The notes below the pieces were generated by a model. The model did not search any database. It worked only from the letters and a program-made list of their open reading frames with translations, and was not told where the DNA came from. Positions 60,940-64,000 of a stretch of 64,000 bases of DNA are shown here, in pieces. The stretch is from Welwitschia mirabilis. Taxonomy: Eukaryota > Gnetophyta > Gnetopsida > Welwitschiales. The translations under genes were made by a program, and so were the position numbers. Position 1 is the first letter of the stretch; each line of letters starts with the position of its first letter. The stretch spans positions 190,303,862 to 190,367,861 of the forward strand of contig JBOZIK010000001.1 of the NCBI GenBank assembly GCA_051453625.1, in the 5' to 3' direction.

Positions 60940-61403
60940 GATTTTGCAGCCGTTTTCGATGCCGGTCTGCGTTCAGAGTCGTGAGTTTCGAGAAAAAATG
61001 GCATAGCTTTCCCTGCGTTTATTCAAAAAAACAAAAGCTGTTAGACGCTCTGCTTCGGAAGTCGGGAGAATAAATTTTACTTTAATAATAGAGAAAGAAA
61101 AAGAGAACATACGATGATTTGATTTAAGGAACCAAAGCGTACAAATTCTACTGCACAGAACGTTCACTCTTTCGACTTTCCAGTTCTACTCTGTGGGTTG
61201 TGGGGCATATCATCTGTATCCAGAAAGAATAAGAGAGCATTGCATTTTATAATTTCAAATGTCCTGCCTCTTTTCTCAGACATTCGCTGTTGTTGGCATC
61301 TGCAAACCAGGGTTTTCCTTAGAGTAATCTCCACGAAAAGGGGATTTTACTAATACCGCCTCTTGCTGTTAACAGTGAGAGAACATATCACAACAGCGCT
61401 GGA
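60940..61403 (+). promoter_or_regulatory. Promoter and 5' UTR region of the LYM-type gene
   Basis: GC and CpG content rise sharply at about 60945 compared with the flanking transposon DNA. A TTTATAATTT word lies at 61246-61255, about 155 bp before the ATG. The antisense 64-aa ORF at 60973-61167 overlaps this region but has no family features and is not called as a gene. The transcription start is not determined. Confidence 0.5.
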
Positions 61404-62061
61404 ATGGGAGCTTCCTTGTTATGGGTAGCAATCACAATGAATGTTGTGGTTTTATACAGCGTTTCAGTAGGAGGCAAATCAACAATAGAGCCCTGCGATG
61501 GCTTAGACACCTGCAATGCGATGGTGGGTTATGTGCTTCCGACGGACCTCAAGATTTCTGAAGTTGCGACCCGTTTTGAGGTCGACCCAGTTTCGCTTTT
61601 GGGGGCAAATGCTATAGACCTCTCACTCCCCGACGTTGAAAACCAGATACTGTCTGCCAGGAGTTTCATCAGAGTGCCTGTAACATGTGGCTGTGTTAAC
61701 GGCATCAGAAAGGTCAGTTCAGTAAGCTACAAGGTCAGGGCAGCGGATACTCTCAGCTCGATTGCTGGCTCTGTGTTCGGGGGCCTCATAACCGCTGAAC
61801 AGCTCAAGGATGCTAATAGCTTGTCTGATCCGAATAGCATTGAGGTTGGGCAGTCACTCAGTGTTCCCTTGCCTTGCAGTTGCTTCAATGGCACTGATAA
61901 CGGCCTACCTGCAATCTACCTTTCTTACGTTGTGAAAGCTCAGGATACCATTTCAGCACTGGCTCTTAAGTATGGGACTACTGTCACAGATCTCATGACT
62001 GTTAATGCCCTTGGAACGGCTTCCATCAAATCTGGAGACATTTTATCAATACCCTTGGCAG
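61404..62061 (+). CDS. LYM1-like: LYM1/LYM3-type LysM receptor, exon 1 (partial gene)
   Basis: Apoplastic pattern-recognition protein of the plant LYM/LYP family. Relatives are usually GPI-anchored at the plasma membrane and bind peptidoglycan (Arabidopsis LYM1/LYM3) or peptidoglycan and chitin (rice LYP4/LYP6), signalling with the kinase CERK1. Exon 1 encodes 219 residues plus one base. It has a hydrophobic signal peptide (about 1-24) and three LysM modules (about 43-91, 108-156, 174-218). CxC pairs at 95/97 and 158/160 separate them, cysteines lie at 31 and 37, and an NGT glycosylation site at 162. The CNAMVGY, DPVSLLGANAIDLSLPDVEN and FNGTDNGLPAxYLSYVVK stretches are characteristic of the LYM1/LYM3 branch. 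The ATG is the first in frame before the signal peptide. The exon ends at a CAG|GTTAGT donor in phase 1. The cysteine-rich C-terminal part and GPI signal lie beyond the window. The exon is intact, the only intact host CDS here. Confidence 0.93.
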
Positions 62062-62785
62062 GTTAGTCTACTCTTTATTTTTAGTTTATGAGGTTCTGCT
62101 TCCTTTAGATTTCTTGCCTCTTTCTTCTTAAATTTGGTTGTTTACTCTTCTCTATTCTCATTCTATGTGGAAACTAGCATAACTTTTTAACAGTGGGCAA
62201 GGAACTCTATATGTTAGTAAGCAGGAAATAAGAAAGCTCCGCTTTTTCCTAATTTCAATTTGGCATATCGATAACTATTAAAATTATGTCTATAGCTTTA
62301 CTCTCCTTTTGATGTGTCGAAACTAGGTAAAGTTTGTAAACTGTACTTCGTGATAACTTAGTCCATTGATCACACCATTCCGTTTTGCTTAAATGGCTAT
62401 CTTTCACTTTACCTTTTTGCTCGCATTGGGCATGGTGAATCTCTAGGGTTTGAATACACAAGAATTCTCGAAGCTATTCCATTGTTTGATCACATGGCAA
62501 GTCTTTAGGTATCTTCATTTCCATCGTCAAGGAAGAAACAAAGTATAAAAGTTTGTGTTTTTTGGTTCCATTATTTTAAGGTCCTGAACTTGGGAGGTGT
62601 TTGTGGCTTTAAAAAGGTTGTTTTTCTCTTTTTAATGAATGTCTAGAATTCGTGTTCTAGTTTTGGATGCAATTTAAAGTCGAAATTAGAGCAAGTAGAT
62701 GAGAAGCTAGCATTTATCTATGGAGACTGGAATGATGAAATCTGCATGGAAGCATCCCCAGGGTTGATTAACATGCTCATTTTAA

Positions 62786-62931
62786 AGCCTATCATTTCTT
62801 GTTATCGTGCACGACCATTGTAAATCACATGCATTTGGAGCACAAATCCTTGTTTTGTAGCCTATCTTTTCTTGTTATAGTGCATGCCCATCATCCAATA
62901 TGTGTTTTTGCCACACAAATCCTTGTTTTGT
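62786..62931 (+). repeat. 73-bp tandem duplication in the intron
   Basis: 62786-62858 and 62859-62931 are two 73-bp copies of equal length with roughly a quarter of positions changed. Both run from AGCCTATC to CACAAATCCTTGTTTTGT. Confidence 0.85.
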
Positions 62932-63439
62932 ATAATCATTTCTTTGGTTGAATATGTATCCCTTTCTTATAAAGCACTTCATTGGTGTATCTCCTCTTTG
63001 CCTGCTTCTATCTCACCATCTGACTGTACACATATTCCAGCAAGAGATATTGCTTCATCAAAGTGATTAACTATTGGTTTTAGCTAAAACATCCTCCCTG
63101 CATATCTAGCAACCAAAAACGTATTTGATATGAAGTCCAGTTTCTGCTAATTTTTAACCCCCTTGATCCTAAAAACCTTTTTTTCCATGCCCCATCGATC
63201 CACATGAGAACTTATCATAGACACCTAAAATCATCTCATCAATAATGAATGGAAATAAAAATGGACTCTGCATAATCATGATACAGAATTATAGAACTAC
63301 TTGTTGACGCCAGAAACCTACAGAAGAGGGGAGAATGGAATGTGACTATAAACATTCTTTCAGATACAGAAACAAATTGATTCTCTACAATTACAAGCAA
63401 TCAATTCCACAAATACAGATGGTTTCATGAATAGCTAGT

Positions 63440-63832
63440 GTAAAATTGATGCACAGGCCAGCTTCTAGGCTGTTAGGGCTACCCAAAGTTTTTCAACTAA
63501 CCAACCAACCAAGTGACCTTGGCGAGTGTGGTGCAGTTTCCTGTGAAGTAAATTCCCCCTTCCCCCATGCACAACCCCCCTTCTTAAAAAAAAAAAAAAA
63601 AGAAAAAAAAAGAAGAACAAAAAAGAAAAAAATATGCAATCANNNNNNNNNNNNNNNNNNNNNNNNNNNNNNNNNNNNNNNNNNNNNNNNNNNNNNNNNN
63701 NNNNNNNNNNNNNNNNNNNNNNNNNNNNNNNNNNNNNNNNNNCCCATGCACAACCCCCCTTCTTAAAAAAAAAAAAAAGAAAAAAAAAAGAAGAACAAAA
63801 AAGAAAAAAATATGCAATCACACTAGATATGC
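63440..63832 (+). repeat. Possible SINE-like insert with A-rich tail, gap-split
   Basis: A moderately GC-rich segment (63450-63585) ends CCCCCATGCACAACCCCC and runs into an A/G-rich tail (63587-63632). A 100-N gap (63643-63742) is flanked by the same tail and the preceding bases, so the tail is written twice by assembly. The 3' A-rich end suggests a retroposed short element, but no A/B promoter boxes are convincing. Confidence 0.4.
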
Positions 63833-64000
63833 TAAGATATCAGTATTTTAAAATTATGAACACATGTTGAAGAAGGAGAGTGTGAGGGAGCTAAGGGGAG
63901 AGCTTTCAGAGGCAGGTCGATAACATGCTTCCATGTGTTGATATGTGAAGCAAAATATATTATTTATATTGTAAATGTTATGTTTTAACATTGACCCCTA

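Larger units (their letters stand above)
62062..64000 (+). other. Intron 1 of the LYM-type gene (incomplete)
   Basis: Starts at the GT donor and shows no second exon with the expected cysteine-rich continuation before the window ends, so the intron is at least 1.9 kb. It holds a 73-bp tandem duplication and an A-rich tract. Small ORFs (62255-62461 minus, 62884-63066 plus) are not supported as genes. Confidence 0.75.

Noticed and set aside
60973-61167. 64-aa antisense ORF upstream of the LYM-type gene
   Set aside because: No recognisable domain and no neighbouring support; it lies in the probable promoter or 5' UTR of the plus-strand gene.
62884-63066. 60-aa ORF as a possible second exon of the LYM-type gene
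   Set aside because: It lacks the cysteine-rich continuation expected after the third LysM module and overlaps the 73-bp intronic repeat.
63446-63870. Overlapping ORFs of 77-118 codons on both strands
   Set aside because: They consist of an A-rich/T-rich tract and N, duplicated by an assembly overlap.

Overview
This is a plant nuclear window, very AT-rich and almost entirely decayed LTR retrotransposons. One recognisable host gene begins at the right-hand end. Its product is a LysM receptor of the LYM1/LYM3 (rice LYP) type, first exon at 61404-62061, followed by an intron that runs off the window. The base composition, the depth of retrotransposon nesting and the long intron would suit a gymnosperm; a GC-poor, deamination-shaped genome such as Welwitschia would fit. 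That is inference, because only one host protein is visible and no species-diagnostic sequence is present. No rRNA, tRNA, CRISPR or prokaryotic gene was found. No intact transposon ORF survives: every gag/pol reading needs stop codons or frameshifts to be ignored. LAYOUT. (1) 1-16299: a head-to-tail array of about 6-kb units of one Ty1/copia family. The units share single 179-bp LTRs (4186-4364, 10160-10338, 16300-16478), each followed 5 bp later by a tRNA-iMet primer-binding site. Each unit keeps a long leader, gag, protease and integrase, but pol stops at the very start of reverse transcriptase and runs straight into the next LTR, with RT, RNase H and the polypurine tract missing. (2) 16300-35755: the last array LTR is also the 5' LTR of a longer relative that keeps RT and RNase H and ends in a 3' LTR at 35591-35755. 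(3) 18863-31121: a 12-kb element with 1.2-1.3 kb LTRs and a GTGGT target-site duplication is inserted into codon 15 of that relative's gag. Its interior is a patchwork: a SIRE-like copia LTR plus gag, a Ty3/gypsy (Athila/Tat-like) RT-RNase H-integrase with the integrase present twice, and a degenerate extra coding region. (4) 35756-36245: a second copia 3' end lies directly behind the LTR. (5) 37909-44734: a Ty3/gypsy-type element bounded by 1.43-kb LTRs with a strongly decayed TGGCGCC-type primer-binding site. (6) 45370-47945: gag, protease and integrase C-terminus of an Athila-like gypsy element with most of pol deleted. (7) 53100-57270: copia RT-RNase H-3'UTR-PPT followed by gag-protease-integrase of another copia copy, a circularly permuted order like that of the array. 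(8) 57271-60930: AT-rich intergenic DNA with no recognised gene. (9) 60940-64000: the LYM-type gene, where CpG dinucleotides and GC rise abruptly. The most unusual structure is the LTR-sharing tandem array of RT-less units attached to a full-length relative. It carries array-specific marks: an in-frame 24-bp duplication in integrase and a duplicated leader block. Several 100-N gaps are flanked by the same sequence on both sides and look like unmerged contig overlaps rather than biology.
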